64,000 nt of DNA from JBCFBK01 sp038562555. Lineage in GTDB: Bacteria; Bacteroidota; Bacteroidia; Bacteroidales; Prolixibacteraceae. The position numbers and the translations under genes were made by a program. Below are positions 15,756 through 23,724 of the stretch, piece after piece. The notes beneath the pieces are model-generated. The model did no database searches. It worked only from the letters and a program-made list of their open reading frames with translations, and was not told where the DNA came from. Location: contig JBCFBK010000001.1 of NCBI GenBank assembly GCA_038562555.1, positions 305,140 to 369,139 on the forward strand. The letters are read 5' to 3'. How positions within the stretch are numbered: the first letter of the stretch is position 1; every line of letters starts with the position of its first letter.

Positions 15756-16044
15756 TGCCCTGTATGTCAAATAACTTCTTAGCAGGTTTCCAGTTGGGAT
15801 ACCTCTTCCGGATGAATTCAATTTCATCCTTATACTTTTGGCAGAGCATGTCATAATGCTCCTGTTCCATTTTGCGTATGCATTTAAGCAGTTTGGCTTT
15901 TGCATTTGAAGGTTTTGGGGATTTTGGTCTTTTTAGTATTTCCGGCTTCAGGCGAGTCTCTTTTTCGCTGCATAATGGTTCCTGTTCAGATTGCAGGGAA
16001 GCAACCTGTTTAGATAATTCTGATATGACGATATTGAGACTCAT
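15742..16044 (-). CDS. Duplicated small coiled-coil protein, copy A
   Basis: A 100-residue protein of unknown function. The N-terminal third is a short predicted coiled coil (SELSKQVASLQSEQEPL) and the middle is Lys/Pro-rich. A strongly conserved C-terminal block includes KLLKCIRKMEQEHYD and FIRKRYPNWKPAKKLFD. It is a paralogue of the gene at 16977-17267; in the conserved block most DNA differences between copies are synonymous (for example CTC/CGC for Arg, TTG/CTG-type third-base changes), showing selection on the protein. It starts 14 bp after the stop of the gene at 16059-16304, so the two probably form an operon under the CI-type operators. Confidence 0.7.
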   Translation of the reverse strand: MSLNIVISELSKQVASLQSEQEPLCSEKETRLKPEILKRPKSPKPSNAKAKLLKCIRKMEQEHYDMLCQKYKDEIEFIRKRYPNWKPAKKLFDIQGKNAT

Positions 16045-16058
16045 AAACCGTCGGCACT

Positions 16059-16304
16059 TTATCGTTTATTTCTTTCTTCTTCGTAACTTAGCCCGGTAAT
16101 AGCGAAAAGGATCTCCCGGGCAGCTTGGATGACGTCGGGTTTCTGTTTCTTAGGGTTTCGTTGTAACTGGTAAAGGATCTCAGATCTCGTGGCGTTGGTA
16201 CGAACCTGAATCATGGAAACCATACCCCGTGGCATATTGTGATTGACGAATATTAATTCATCCTGCGATGCTTCCTTGAAGATGTTTTCACTATTGTTGT
16301 GCAT
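16059..16304 (-). CDS. Small hypothetical protein divergent from the CI-like regulator
   Basis: An 81-residue protein when started at the ATG at 16304 (MHNNSENIFKEASQD); further upstream codons run through the operator region. A helix-rich C-terminal part (TRSEILYQLQRNPKKQKPDVIQAAREIL) might hold a ribbon-helix-helix-like or helical domain. No family recognised. It is transcribed away from the CI-type regulator at 16383 and leads into the small duplicated gene, so it is likely the regulated target. Confidence 0.6.
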   Translation of the reverse strand: MHNNSENIFKEASQDELIFVNHNMPRGMVSMIQVRTNATRSEILYQLQRNPKKQKPDVIQAAREILFAITGLSYEEERNKR

Positions 16305-16339
16305 AGTCGGCGAATCACTTTTGTACAACACAAATATAT

Positions 16340-16384
16340 ACTCATTTTGAGTATTAAGCAAGAAAAAATTCTCATTTTGCGTAT
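16340..16384. promoter_or_regulatory. Paired operator-like sites between divergent genes
   Basis: CTCATTTTGAGTAT at 16341-16354 (core of the palindrome TACTCA-ttt-TGAGTA) and CTCATTTTGCGTAT at 16371-16384 are near-identical and 30 bp apart, about three helical turns. They lie in the short space between the divergent genes at 16304 and 16383; the second covers the start of the regulator gene. A third related site, TACTCAAAATGCG, occurs in the regulator's own coding region near 16531-16543. The arrangement fits binding of a dimeric repressor that controls itself and its neighbour. Confidence 0.65.
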
Positions 16385-16739
16385 GTTTTTAGATAAAAAA
16401 TTGATTTTTAGTAGATTAAAAGTTGCCTATGGTTTCAAATCTGATTCGAGGTTATCCCAATACTTAGGCATTCCACCGACTACCCTGGCATCTTGGAAAA
16501 CAAGAAATACGTTTGACTTCGATATTTTGTACTCAAAATGCGAAGGTGTAAGCTGGGACTATCTTATACATGGAGTGGGGGAACCTTTTCTGAAAAATGG
16601 ATCTGGTCAGAATCGTGCCATCGAAAAAGAAGATTTTGAAGCCCAATTGCGTGACCAACTACATACATTAACCGACGAGATTAAACGCCTTACAAATAAG
16701 CTGGAACAGAAGGAATCCAAGGGCCACCGCTCCGAATAG
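16383..16739 (+). CDS. CI-type HTH transcriptional regulator with coiled-coil tail
   Basis: A protein of about 118 residues from the ATG at 16383 (MFLDKKLIFSRLKVAYG); the frame is open upstream through the operator but that part is not protein-like. Residues about 1-70 match the phage CI repressor-like helix-turn-helix domain: F-K-S-D-S-R-L-S-Q-Y-L-G-I, then P-P-T-T-L-A-S-W-K-T-R, then the W-D-Y-L-I-H-G-V-G family ending. A coiled coil follows (FEAQLRDQLHTLTDEIKRLTN), suitable for dimerisation. It probably represses the divergent small operon and itself through the paired sites. It is one of only two convincing plus-strand genes in the window. Confidence 0.85.
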   Translation: MFLDKKLIFSRLKVAYGFKSDSRLSQYLGIPPTTLASWKTRNTFDFDILYSKCEGVSWDYLIHGVGEPFLKNGSGQNRAIEKEDFEAQLRDQLHTLTDEIKRLTNKLEQKESKGHRSE

Positions 16740-16866
16740 TTTAAAGAGTGAATTGAGTCGTTAAATAAGATCAAGCCTCTGAAAGCTGCTTCAAAGGCTT
16801 GATATGTAAGAATATATTGAAAGGCCATATAGCCTCTCGATTTTAAAGTTGTTTCAGGGTTACTCC

Positions 16867-17267
16867 GTCTACCTGTACAGGCAGGGCGCTAATCCAGTTT
16901 TCGCGAAACTAAATCTTTACCTTCCAGCTATACTCCCGGTGTGGTTCCTTCTCAACAGAAAGCACCGGGCAGCGTTTCACCCCTGCATGTCAAATAACTT
17001 CTTAGCAGGTCTCCAGTCGGGATACCGCTTCCGGATGAATTCTATTTCATCCTTATATTTTTGACAGAGCATGTCATAATGCTCCTGTTCCATTTTGCGT
17101 ATGCATTTAAGCAGTTTGATTTTCGTGCCTGAAAGGCTTTTGGATTTTGGTCTCTTTAATACTTCTTGCTTGCGGTAAGCCTCCTTTTCTCTGCGCAATA
17201 GTTCCAGTTCAGATTGCAGGGAAGCAACCTGTTTGGATAATTCTATTATGGCGATATTGAGACTCAT
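16867..17267. repeat. Direct repeat copy B (about 400 bp)
   Basis: Second copy of the block at 15640-16044, same orientation. It includes the small gene at 16977-17267 and about 100 bp downstream of it with the ACTCCCGGTGT segment. Copy B keeps a CCTGTACAGG palindrome (16872-16881) where copy A has CTGTcccTACAG. Confidence 0.75.
16977..17267 (-). CDS. Duplicated small coiled-coil protein, copy B
   Basis: A 96-residue paralogue of the protein at 15742-16044: same MSLNI start, same heptad-like ELSKQVASLQSELELL segment and nearly the same C-terminal block ending in the residues AKKLFDMQG. The Lys/Pro-rich middle is the most diverged. Function unknown. Unlike copy A it has no small gene in front of it; its upstream side is the gene-poor stretch to 17647, so it must use its own promoter. 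Confidence 0.68.
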   Translation of the reverse strand: MSLNIAIIELSKQVASLQSELELLRREKEAYRKQEVLKRPKSKSLSGTKIKLLKCIRKMEQEHYDMLCQKYKDEIEFIRKRYPDWRPAKKLFDMQG

Positions 17268-17647
17268 GGACCGAGTACTTTTATTTCGTTTCCATGAGCA
17301 AATTAAATGGATTGGGAAAGGGGGTTCAAGTCCAACTTTTTGTTGTTACCTTATTGTACCTCTGTACCCCCCAGGATGCATCGCTTTCAGATGTACAAAG
17401 TCAAAAAAGAGGCTTTACAAATTATGAGGCTAACGTATTTCGGACGCAAATTTGGTGGAATACTCCATCATAATGGGTTTATTAGAGATGCGTTTATTTA
17501 TGAAAGCCAGGTCCCCTCTCTTACTATATATGGGATTATTCCAAGAATCCCAAAGCCATTTTTCACCCCGATTTCTTCTTCAATAATTGAAATTTTTGTA
17601 CTATTTGTCTGATTATAATGTATAACTTCGTATGACAAAAAACCACT
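17268..17647. other. Gene-free stretch upstream of lipoprotein copy B
   Basis: 380 bp with no convincing gene; a 101-codon open frame on the plus strand here lacks any family or signal and looks accidental. It contains a small hairpin, GGGATT (17532-17537) with AATCCC (17546-17551). The last 60 bp before the lipoprotein start are AT-rich (TTGTACTATTTGTCTGATTA) and probably hold its promoter. Confidence 0.4.
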
Positions 17648-18511
17648 ATGAAACTATCAACACTCATGTCGGCCATCTGCTTGCTGGTTGTTTTACTTTC
17701 TTCGTGTAAAAAAGACGAACCTACCTGGGAGGAGCAATTGTACCAAGACTATGGTATTGACAAACTAAACCTGACACAGACATCTTTCAGGATAACTGAG
17801 TCACCAGACTCGGTGCTTTGCTTTTCTGGTCTAACCGAGAACAATCATCTCTGGTTTGGTGTCTACGCTGCACTAACTAAAGAAAAACTTTTCTCTTGGT
17901 TAAGTCCAGAAGAGGCCGAACGAACGGTGGTTATTGATCGTGGATATGGGGACGTAAACGAATATTCAATCGAAAAGTATGCAGATCCTAATGTGTGTAT
18001 TCAAGGCACTACTATATGGTTCGCAATCACATTGCTTTCAGAGTCATACGGAGTTCTGTGCACCAATCTTTATTGTTCGGATGGTGGGGTCGTTGTCAAA
18101 AATCAATTAGCATCGTCGTTCAATGAGTTCACCTCCTGGTTTCCTGGGACAGTCATGATCAAAATAGGGCAGTGGGGTGAGACGGTGTTCAATAACAAGG
18201 CTGAACTCCTTTTTCGTATTGCATTGCCAAATATGCCGGTTCTTACACTACTTAGTCCTGAAGAACTACTCTCCCCAATTACCAGTGTTGGTGAACCCTT
18301 TAGAAGAATCAGTCTTAAGACGGGAATAGTACAATGGGTTAGTAGTGGGGTACTGAAAGATCTCCCACAGAATACACGCATTGACAAAAATGAGGTACTT
18401 GAGCAAACCGATTCTTTTATCATTGTGAAGATTAGCTATACCCAATTTAGCGGGGAAAAGGGAAGTGAAACCTACATGATTGACCTAGCCACGGGCAAGT
18501 TCCTTATATAA
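17648..18511 (+). CDS. Lipoprotein, copy B of a two-member family on the element
   Basis: A 287-residue lipoprotein: signal peptide ending in the lipobox L-L-S-S-C (Cys 20), then KKDEPTW. The mature domain is beta-rich and co-linear with the protein at 9182-10126: G-L-T/S-x-N-x-L-W-F/I-G, D-R-G-Y-G-D, S-D-G, S-W-F, a L-S-P-I-T segment, and F-S-G-E-K near the end. Identity is low overall, so the duplication is old. The gene stands alone on the plus strand, with terminator-like palindromes behind it. Function unknown. Confidence 0.8.
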   Translation: MKLSTLMSAICLLVVLLSSCKKDEPTWEEQLYQDYGIDKLNLTQTSFRITESPDSVLCFSGLTENNHLWFGVYAALTKEKLFSWLSPEEAERTVVIDRGYGDVNEYSIEKYADPNVCIQGTTIWFAITLLSESYGVLCTNLYCSDGGVVVKNQLASSFNEFTSWFPGTVMIKIGQWGETVFNNKAELLFRIALPNMPVLTLLSPEELLSPITSVGEPFRRISLKTGIVQWVSSGVLKDLPQNTRIDKNEVLEQTDSFIIVKISYTQFSGEKGSETYMIDLATGKFLI

Positions 18512-18524
18512 ACCTTTTGACTCT

Positions 18525-18561
18525 TTATTTACATGCATCTACATGTGCAATAGCCTTGCAC
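18525..18561 (+). terminator. Two small palindromes behind lipoprotein copy B
   Basis: ACATG-catcta-CATGT followed at once by GTGCAA (18545-18550) and TTGCAC (18556-18561). They start about 20 bp after the lipoprotein stop and could end its transcript, though no T-run follows. Confidence 0.35.
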
Positions 18562-18579
18562 GGAATTAAGAAGAATCCC

Positions 18580-18760
18580 TACACATAGCAATGGGGTGGT
18601 AGGACCTTGCCAAACGGGAGAGTCTTACACCTTTCAGTAAAGCCGGACCGTCCGCTTGCTCTCCCCTTTTTTCCGCGTCAGCCTGATGTGTTACCACCTG
18701 ACGGGAAAAACGGCACCACCCTTTTGTGATCCCCGTCTAATGGGTCATTGAGAGGGGTGT
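18580..18760. ncRNA. Unexplained structured non-coding stretch, candidate small RNA
   Basis: A GC-richer stretch with several inverted repeats and no gene. GGGAGAG (18616-18622) pairs with CTCTCCC (18659-18665) and encloses the small stem CGGAC-c-GTCCG (18644-18654). TTTTTTCCGCGTCAG (18667-18681) pairs with CTGACGGGAAAAA (18698-18710). GGTGGTA (18595-18601) can pair with TACCACC (18692-18698), and GACGGG (18700-18705) with CCCGTC (18732-18737), giving competing folds. It could be a small RNA, a leader or a recombination or transfer site; I recognise no family. The strand is undecided. Confidence 0.4.
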
Positions 18761-18883
18761 TTTATCGTGATTCCGATACTGATTTTTGATTTCGTTTTGG
18801 GATTTCTCACAGGGAGGATGATCACGGAGTATAGAAATTCAGAGGAATTGTAATTGTAATTTGATGATCCTTTTTTTCAGGTA

Positions 18884-19312
18884 TCAAATGGCGTGAATTT
18901 TTAGTCCGTCATCTTGAAATTGGTCAAACAGGAAATGCTGAACTTCGTGGACATATCGTAGACCCTTCTCTTTTATCAACTCTTGAAAATCTTTATCCTC
19001 ATAGAAGTTTCTTTTAAAAGATTCATAGTAATAAGAATAATCCTTTTTATGAACTGGGACAGGATCATAAGGCCCGATAATAGAGGCCATGATAATCGGA
19101 TCGTAGTATATTTGGAGATCGTCCTTCCCATTAATGGGAATTGGTTCTATTTCAGAAACAGGTATTTTACCAATAACCTGTTTTACTTCAACAGATTCAT
19201 CTTTTATGCTTGTAATCTCGAAGATGTTGACGTCCATATTTAAAAATCTGCCTACTTGATATTTGTCCATATTCTTGAGACGAATGAAATCTCCTTCTTC
19301 AAACTTTTCCAT
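18884..19312 (-). CDS. Hypothetical protein of a mobile-element-associated Bacteroidetes family
   Basis: A 142-residue protein. The N-terminal part is a small beta domain with G-D-F-I-R-L and V-x-x-I-K-D-E-S-V-E-V. The segment P-I-P-I-N-G with Y-Y-D-P and the C-terminal signature Y-V-H-E-V-Q-H-F-L-F-D match a common Bacteroidetes prophage/ICE family whose usual ending is V-H-x-L-Q-N-L-Y-F-A-L-T-G. The function of that family is unknown to me. It stands alone, with the structured stretch downstream. Confidence 0.7.
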   Translation of the reverse strand: MEKFEEGDFIRLKNMDKYQVGRFLNMDVNIFEITSIKDESVEVKQVIGKIPVSEIEPIPINGKDDLQIYYDPIIMASIIGPYDPVPVHKKDYSYYYESFKRNFYEDKDFQELIKEKGLRYVHEVQHFLFDQFQDDGLKIHAI

Positions 19313-19477
19313 AGTAATTTTTTGTTTATGTTAGGCTATGCAATTTACGATATTTGAACTTAATAGTCTAAGAATTATTTTAAATCTCCATAAATATCAA
19401 ATTCAATTTCGGTTTCTTCCCATTCTGTTTTAGGGCCCTGTATCTCCTCGTTGCATTTTTAGGAAACCGAGAAATGA

Positions 19478-20680
19478 TCAGTACTCTTCAATCCTTTTAA
19501 TGATCCTATATAGAATCTCAATTACTATCTCTTTATCTCTTTGTTCTCCAACGTATGCTTTGCTTCGGACGCCATCAGGAGAAAGATCTGTCCGGTAAGG
19601 TGTTGATACATGAGGAATGATAGCTTTGAAAACATTGTTAAGAGACTTTCCGATTAATATTTCCAGTTCCGCCGCTGCCCTGATTAAAAGCGCAATTTGA
19701 TCGGAAGATAAAGAACATGTAATCTTTGAAATGGCTTTATCTGGCGGATTTTTTTGTTCAGGAAATTTTGAAAGGAGCAAATGGGGTTTCGCAGAAATCT
19801 TTATTATTTTTTCCAGATAAGAACATTCATGTCTAAACCAATTATTAATGATGCCGTAAATGTCTTGGGATTTAGGATTAAAAACTGTATTCGGTTTCCT
19901 CTGCAGTTGCTTAAATGATTTATAATGGAGTAAAAGTTTTAGTATTTGATCTTCCACGCTATCATGGGCATATATATCGTTTGCAACCCTTTGGATAATC
20001 TCATCGACATACATTCGATGATTAAAATTCATATAAATCAGTCGCTCATCAAGAGCTGTAAAAATGCTGTTTTTGCCTGACGTTGCTATCTTCCCAATTT
20101 CATCACAGAGCTCTTTTATGTATTCCACATCGCGGGAAGTAAACGAATGCTGCTTCGCCTGGAGGTCAGAATAATTCAGGAGAGTTTGAAGCAAAATATC
20201 AGAAACAGGTTGAAAATCAGGATAGCGATGAAGTGTATCCGAGATCCTTGAGATCCGGTTACTTAGTTCGTTTTTGACACGGCTTGAGTGCGAGGAAGGA
20301 AGCCTCTCATGCGCATCAAGGTAAAACGGATACCTGTTTTCAATAAATAAAATCAGTTCATCTATGCAGGCGATAAGTTCGTCATATAGCTCCTTTAGTT
20401 CATGATCCTTGACATAGTGGATCTGATTCTCCGTAGCTTGATCGAGTAGCGAAATGAGGCTCGTGTGGTAAAGCTTGATTCCGGATCTGATGTTGATCTC
20501 ATTTTGCATACTGAAAACAAGGCGCTGAATTCTCCCGACTATCTTGCGTTTCTCGTCAGCAATGTGTCTCTGAAAATTCGCAACATCGTGTGTCTGGATT
20601 GTCCCAATATTGGTCTTTGCCGGATTTAGCCTTACAGTTATTAAATCGTCCAGCCATTCCAAAACATATCCTTCGCTCAT
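19478..20680 (-). CDS. Helical regulator-like protein, possibly RteC-like
   Basis: A 400-residue, almost wholly helical protein. The C-terminal 80 residues (S-S-D-Q-I-A-L-L-I-R-A-A-A-E-L, then Y-R-T-D-L-S-P-D-G-V-R-S-K-A-Y) resemble the winged-helix end of a Bacteroidetes protein group that includes or neighbours RteC, the regulator of CTnDOT excision. The match is to a pattern, not to RteC itself. It lies behind a sensor kinase-regulator gene, as rteC lies behind rteA/rteB. About 120 bp separate the two genes. A role in switching the element on is therefore plausible but unproven. Confidence 0.5.
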   Translation of the reverse strand: MSEGYVLEWLDDLITVRLNPAKTNIGTIQTHDVANFQRHIADEKRKIVGRIQRLVFSMQNEINIRSGIKLYHTSLISLLDQATENQIHYVKDHELKELYDELIACIDELILFIENRYPFYLDAHERLPSSHSSRVKNELSNRISRISDTLHRYPDFQPVSDILLQTLLNYSDLQAKQHSFTSRDVEYIKELCDEIGKIATSGKNSIFTALDERLIYMNFNHRMYVDEIIQRVANDIYAHDSVEDQILKLLLHYKSFKQLQRKPNTVFNPKSQDIYGIINNWFRHECSYLEKIIKISAKPHLLLSKFPEQKNPPDKAISKITCSLSSDQIALLIRAAAELEILIGKSLNNVFKAIIPHVSTPYRTDLSPDGVRSKAYVGEQRDKEIVIEILYRIIKRIEEY

Positions 20681-20804
20681 GACGCCCCTCCTTTTTGTTT
20701 ATGGCCAAAGCGGCAAGACAAATTTCGGAGCGTTTAGTCTTTTTATCTATACTTAATTACCAGTACTTTCGTACGCAATAAACAGTATTATAATCCTCTT
20801 GTTC

Positions 20805-23006
20805 TTAGTTTGATACCTTATTGATAAAGCTTACTTTATTGGAAACCTCCGCTTTTTCGAACATGTTTTGGATGTGCTTGGTGACAGTTTTGTCTGATAT
20901 AAACAAGTCCTTTGCTATTTCTTTATAGGTTTTTCCTTTGACCAAAAGTTTGGATATATCGATTTCACGCGGGGTCAAACCAAGCAATCTGCAATTTTCA
21001 AGGAACTTTGAATTAGAAGCATCCGATGAAATATCCAGACGGGCGTCATTTCGTGTTTTTAGGTTTATTACGGAATTAACAATTGCCACCTGTTGTTTTG
21101 ATATATTGGCAAGTATTGTTTCGATCTTTTGACTTAATTCTCCATAGGAGAATGGTTTTGAAACAAAATCTATTGCTCCGAGCTTTAATCCTTTCAACCT
21201 GTCGGCAGCAGTTGATTTCGCCGACAGGAAAATAACAGGGATGTGATTGAAACTTCCTTGCTTAGAGATGATTTTAACGAATGAGAATCCGTCCATTTTA
21301 TCCATCATTATATCTGTAAGAATAAGATCAGGAATAACGGGCGATTCGTGAAGTTTTTTTAATGCGTCAGCCCCATTTAAAGCGCAATAGACATTATAAT
21401 TCACAGAAAGCTTATTAAAAAGGAAATGAAGCATGAATTTGTTATCTTCAACTAACAGAATAGACCGTCTGTCAGGAGAATATGTGCTGTCCTCGATCTT
21501 GTAATCAGTGAGTTGGTAATTTGACTTACTGATTTCAATTGATCCTCGCGCAGGGATATCGCCCATTTCTAATTCATGTTTATTGAGGATGACGGTAACT
21601 TTAGTTCCCGGACCATACATCGGATTACTGTCAATCAGAATCTCACCTTTCAAGCTATCCACAACTTTTTTTACAATTGGCAAACCGAGTCCCATACCCT
21701 GGAGTCCGGAATCTATGTGTCCAATCTGATAATAAGGTTCAAATATTTTTTTCTGGAGCGAGGGGGATATTCCTACACCATTATCCTGGACAGAGAATAT
21801 GATTTTACCATTTTCATGGCTAAGGGAAATGGCGATTTCACCCGCTACGTCAGTGAATTTTATCGCATTTTCAATGATGTTGTTGACAATGCGATTAATG
21901 GAATTCGGGTCCGCTCTAATAAAAAGATTATCCTCTATGAAAGCAGTTGCCTTAATGTCCCGTTTTGCGCAATAATGCCCAAATAAAGGAAGGCTACTCT
22001 TTAAGATTTCACTAAAATCCGCAATCTTGTTGTGTCTGTATACGTCTATTCCTTTTGAGAACCGCTCCAGATCAAATAAATTAACGATATCGGCGGTTAA
22101 CTTATCTACTCCTCCTTTTATGACATCAAGCTCTTCTCCCGGACCATACTTGCCAATATATTCATCCAGGTAGTTTTTAATTAAAGTAAGCGGCGTTTTA
22201 GTTTCATGTACAAGGTTAATAAAATTGTTGATCTTTATTTGGTTAGCCTCTTCCAATTCTCTTGTGCGTTTGTCTACTTCGTCTTTTAGAGAATCATTCA
22301 ATGATCTCAATCGCATTTCTGATTCAATGAGCTTCTCATGATCAATCCGGATCTGCATGATATTTCTTTTTACCTGTAACCCGAATAATAATAGAAAACC
22401 GATATTGGTAAAGGAAGCTTCTGCTGCTTGTCCCATATCAAAAAAATCAATAACAGGAAGGCCAATCCAGGGCGACAAGCTTAAAAGAAGTACGACCAAC
22501 TCCTGCTTTGCCTCATTACTGTTCAAATCATTGTTGTACTTATACTGAATTGCCTGGTACACCAGGATAATAATCCACATCGCGTAGATAACCGGAAGGA
22601 TCAACAGGTTTTGGGCAGTTTTCAAATCTCCTGAATAAGCAAAGACAATGACAAAAAGAAGATATGGCAGAATCAGGAACAAAAATACGCCTTTATAGGC
22701 ATGAAATTTTAGCTTTTCCAGGCCAAAGGCTTTATATACATAAAAGGGGAAGTAACAGGGCGTGATAAATCCTGTTGCGTAAGCTGTTATCACCTGCGCA
22801 AAATATGATCCTGGCAGTTGGGAGTCAGGCAAAAGGCCCCCGGTTATATTGTAGGTAAGTAACAAAAAGATCAATACTAAATTTAGAAGAACTGTTTTAT
22901 CGTCAGGCCTTGCTAATCCGAAAATTACCAGGTATAAAAATATAACAGCCTCGATGCTCACAAAAATGAATGTGACCATGTGCATCTGTGTACCAAAAAC
23001 CAACAT
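20805..23006 (-). CDS. One-piece membrane sensor histidine kinase, receiver and LuxR-type regulator
   Basis: A 733-residue protein. About seven hydrophobic segments fill residues 10-212, followed by a short coiled coil (about 220-255). A HisKA domain has His 267 in L-V-H-E-T-K-T-P. A HATPase domain carries N-I-I-E-N-A-I-K-F (N box), D-N-G-V-G-I (G1) and G-M-G-L-G-L-P (G2). A receiver domain spans about 514-630, with the acidic pair E520/D521, the phospho-acceptor D565 and Lys 617. A LuxR-type helix-turn-helix spans about 675-730 (L-T-P-R-E-I-D, D-K-T-V-T-K-H). A single membrane protein thus senses and binds DNA, like Bacteroidetes hybrid systems but with a LuxR rather than AraC output. It starts 6 bp after the GNAT gene. 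Confidence 0.93.
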   Translation of the reverse strand: MLVFGTQMHMVTFIFVSIEAVIFLYLVIFGLARPDDKTVLLNLVLIFLLLTYNITGGLLPDSQLPGSYFAQVITAYATGFITPCYFPFYVYKAFGLEKLKFHAYKGVFLFLILPYLLFVIVFAYSGDLKTAQNLLILPVIYAMWIIILVYQAIQYKYNNDLNSNEAKQELVVLLLSLSPWIGLPVIDFFDMGQAAEASFTNIGFLLLFGLQVKRNIMQIRIDHEKLIESEMRLRSLNDSLKDEVDKRTRELEEANQIKINNFINLVHETKTPLTLIKNYLDEYIGKYGPGEELDVIKGGVDKLTADIVNLFDLERFSKGIDVYRHNKIADFSEILKSSLPLFGHYCAKRDIKATAFIEDNLFIRADPNSINRIVNNIIENAIKFTDVAGEIAISLSHENGKIIFSVQDNGVGISPSLQKKIFEPYYQIGHIDSGLQGMGLGLPIVKKVVDSLKGEILIDSNPMYGPGTKVTVILNKHELEMGDIPARGSIEISKSNYQLTDYKIEDSTYSPDRRSILLVEDNKFMLHFLFNKLSVNYNVYCALNGADALKKLHESPVIPDLILTDIMMDKMDGFSFVKIISKQGSFNHIPVIFLSAKSTAADRLKGLKLGAIDFVSKPFSYGELSQKIETILANISKQQVAIVNSVINLKTRNDARLDISSDASNSKFLENCRLLGLTPREIDISKLLVKGKTYKEIAKDLFISDKTVTKHIQNMFEKAEVSNKVSFINKVSN

Positions 23007-23012
23007 CGCGTA

Positions 23013-23591
23013 TCATATTTTTAAGTCCCGTTTTAAAAAATACAAGCGATAACTGAGATCTTGCTCACTGTAAATCTTAAAGCCGAATTTGTCATACCAG
23101 GGAAGATTTCTGACCGTTGATGTTTCCAGGTAAATGGGTCTTTTGTTTTGGTTGCTGTGGTCTATAACAGATTGAAGCAGATTGCTCCCAATACCTTTAT
23201 TCTGGTCGGCGAGATTAACACCGATAAACCACAAGTAAGTCATCGCTTCTTTGGGTTGTATTCGTTTAATCAAGGCTTCCCTGGCGAGCACTTTTTTTAT
23301 ATTCCTGGTACCGATGCACTGAATTATTAACTTCACATCCAATAACGCTGATTTGAGGTTAGTCTTCTTTTTGTCAGGATATACGATAAGCGCACAGGCT
23401 TTTTTGTTATCCGAAATGAAGACATCGCCGAATAAAGAGCAAACTTCAAACGAATAATCCATTAACGCCCGGATTCTATCTAAACGTCTTTCGTCTTGAT
23501 TTACAATATAATTTACACTTTGATTGGATTCGAATGACTGGGTCAGAATATCTACCACCAAATCCTTCTCCTCTAAACTAGCCCGTCTCAT
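23013..23591 (-). CDS. GNAT-family N-acetyltransferase
   Basis: A protein of about 192 residues from the ATG at 23591 (MRRASLEEKDL), the usual start pattern of this family; the frame is open 8 codons further. Motif A, with the acetyl-CoA loop N-K-G-I-G-S-N-L-L, lies at about residues 136-144 after strand F-I-G-V-N; the C-terminal Y-L-E-T-S-T-V-R-N-L-P-W-Y-D-K-F-G-F is typical of GNAT proteins. The substrate is unknown. It is first in an operon with the sensor kinase, so it may modify a protein or small molecule linked to that pathway, but this is inference. Confidence 0.85.
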   Translation of the reverse strand: MRRASLEEKDLVVDILTQSFESNQSVNYIVNQDERRLDRIRALMDYSFEVCSLFGDVFISDNKKACALIVYPDKKKTNLKSALLDVKLIIQCIGTRNIKKVLAREALIKRIQPKEAMTYLWFIGVNLADQNKGIGSNLLQSVIDHSNQNKRPIYLETSTVRNLPWYDKFGFKIYSEQDLSYRLYFLKRDLKI

Positions 23592-23724
23592 TATACAAAA
23601 TTCTGGAATGAACAAAACTCATACTCGAACACCATCAAAATATTGATGTAAAGAGCGCCAAACCCATTTCTAACTATATAACAATATAACAACAAATAAT
23701 GTAACAAAATATTGTATTGAAGGC

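Larger units (their letters stand above)
15640..16044. repeat. Direct repeat copy A (about 400 bp)
   Basis: This block, including the small gene at 15742-16044 and about 100 bp of its downstream hairpin region, recurs in the same orientation at about 16867-17267. Identity is highest in the second half of the gene and in the motif TACTCCCGGTGT/ATACTCCCGGTGTGG behind it. The copies are about 1.2 kb apart and enclose a divergent regulator pair. Confidence 0.8.

Noticed and set aside
17322..17335. tRNA T-arm-like GGTTCAAGTCC
   Set aside because: The bases around it cannot form the T stem or a cloverleaf; no other tRNA part is present. It could be a remnant of an attachment site but nothing supports that.
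17307..17612. Plus-strand frame of 101 codons upstream of lipoprotein copy B
   Set aside because: No family, no conserved partner and unusual composition; probably chance.
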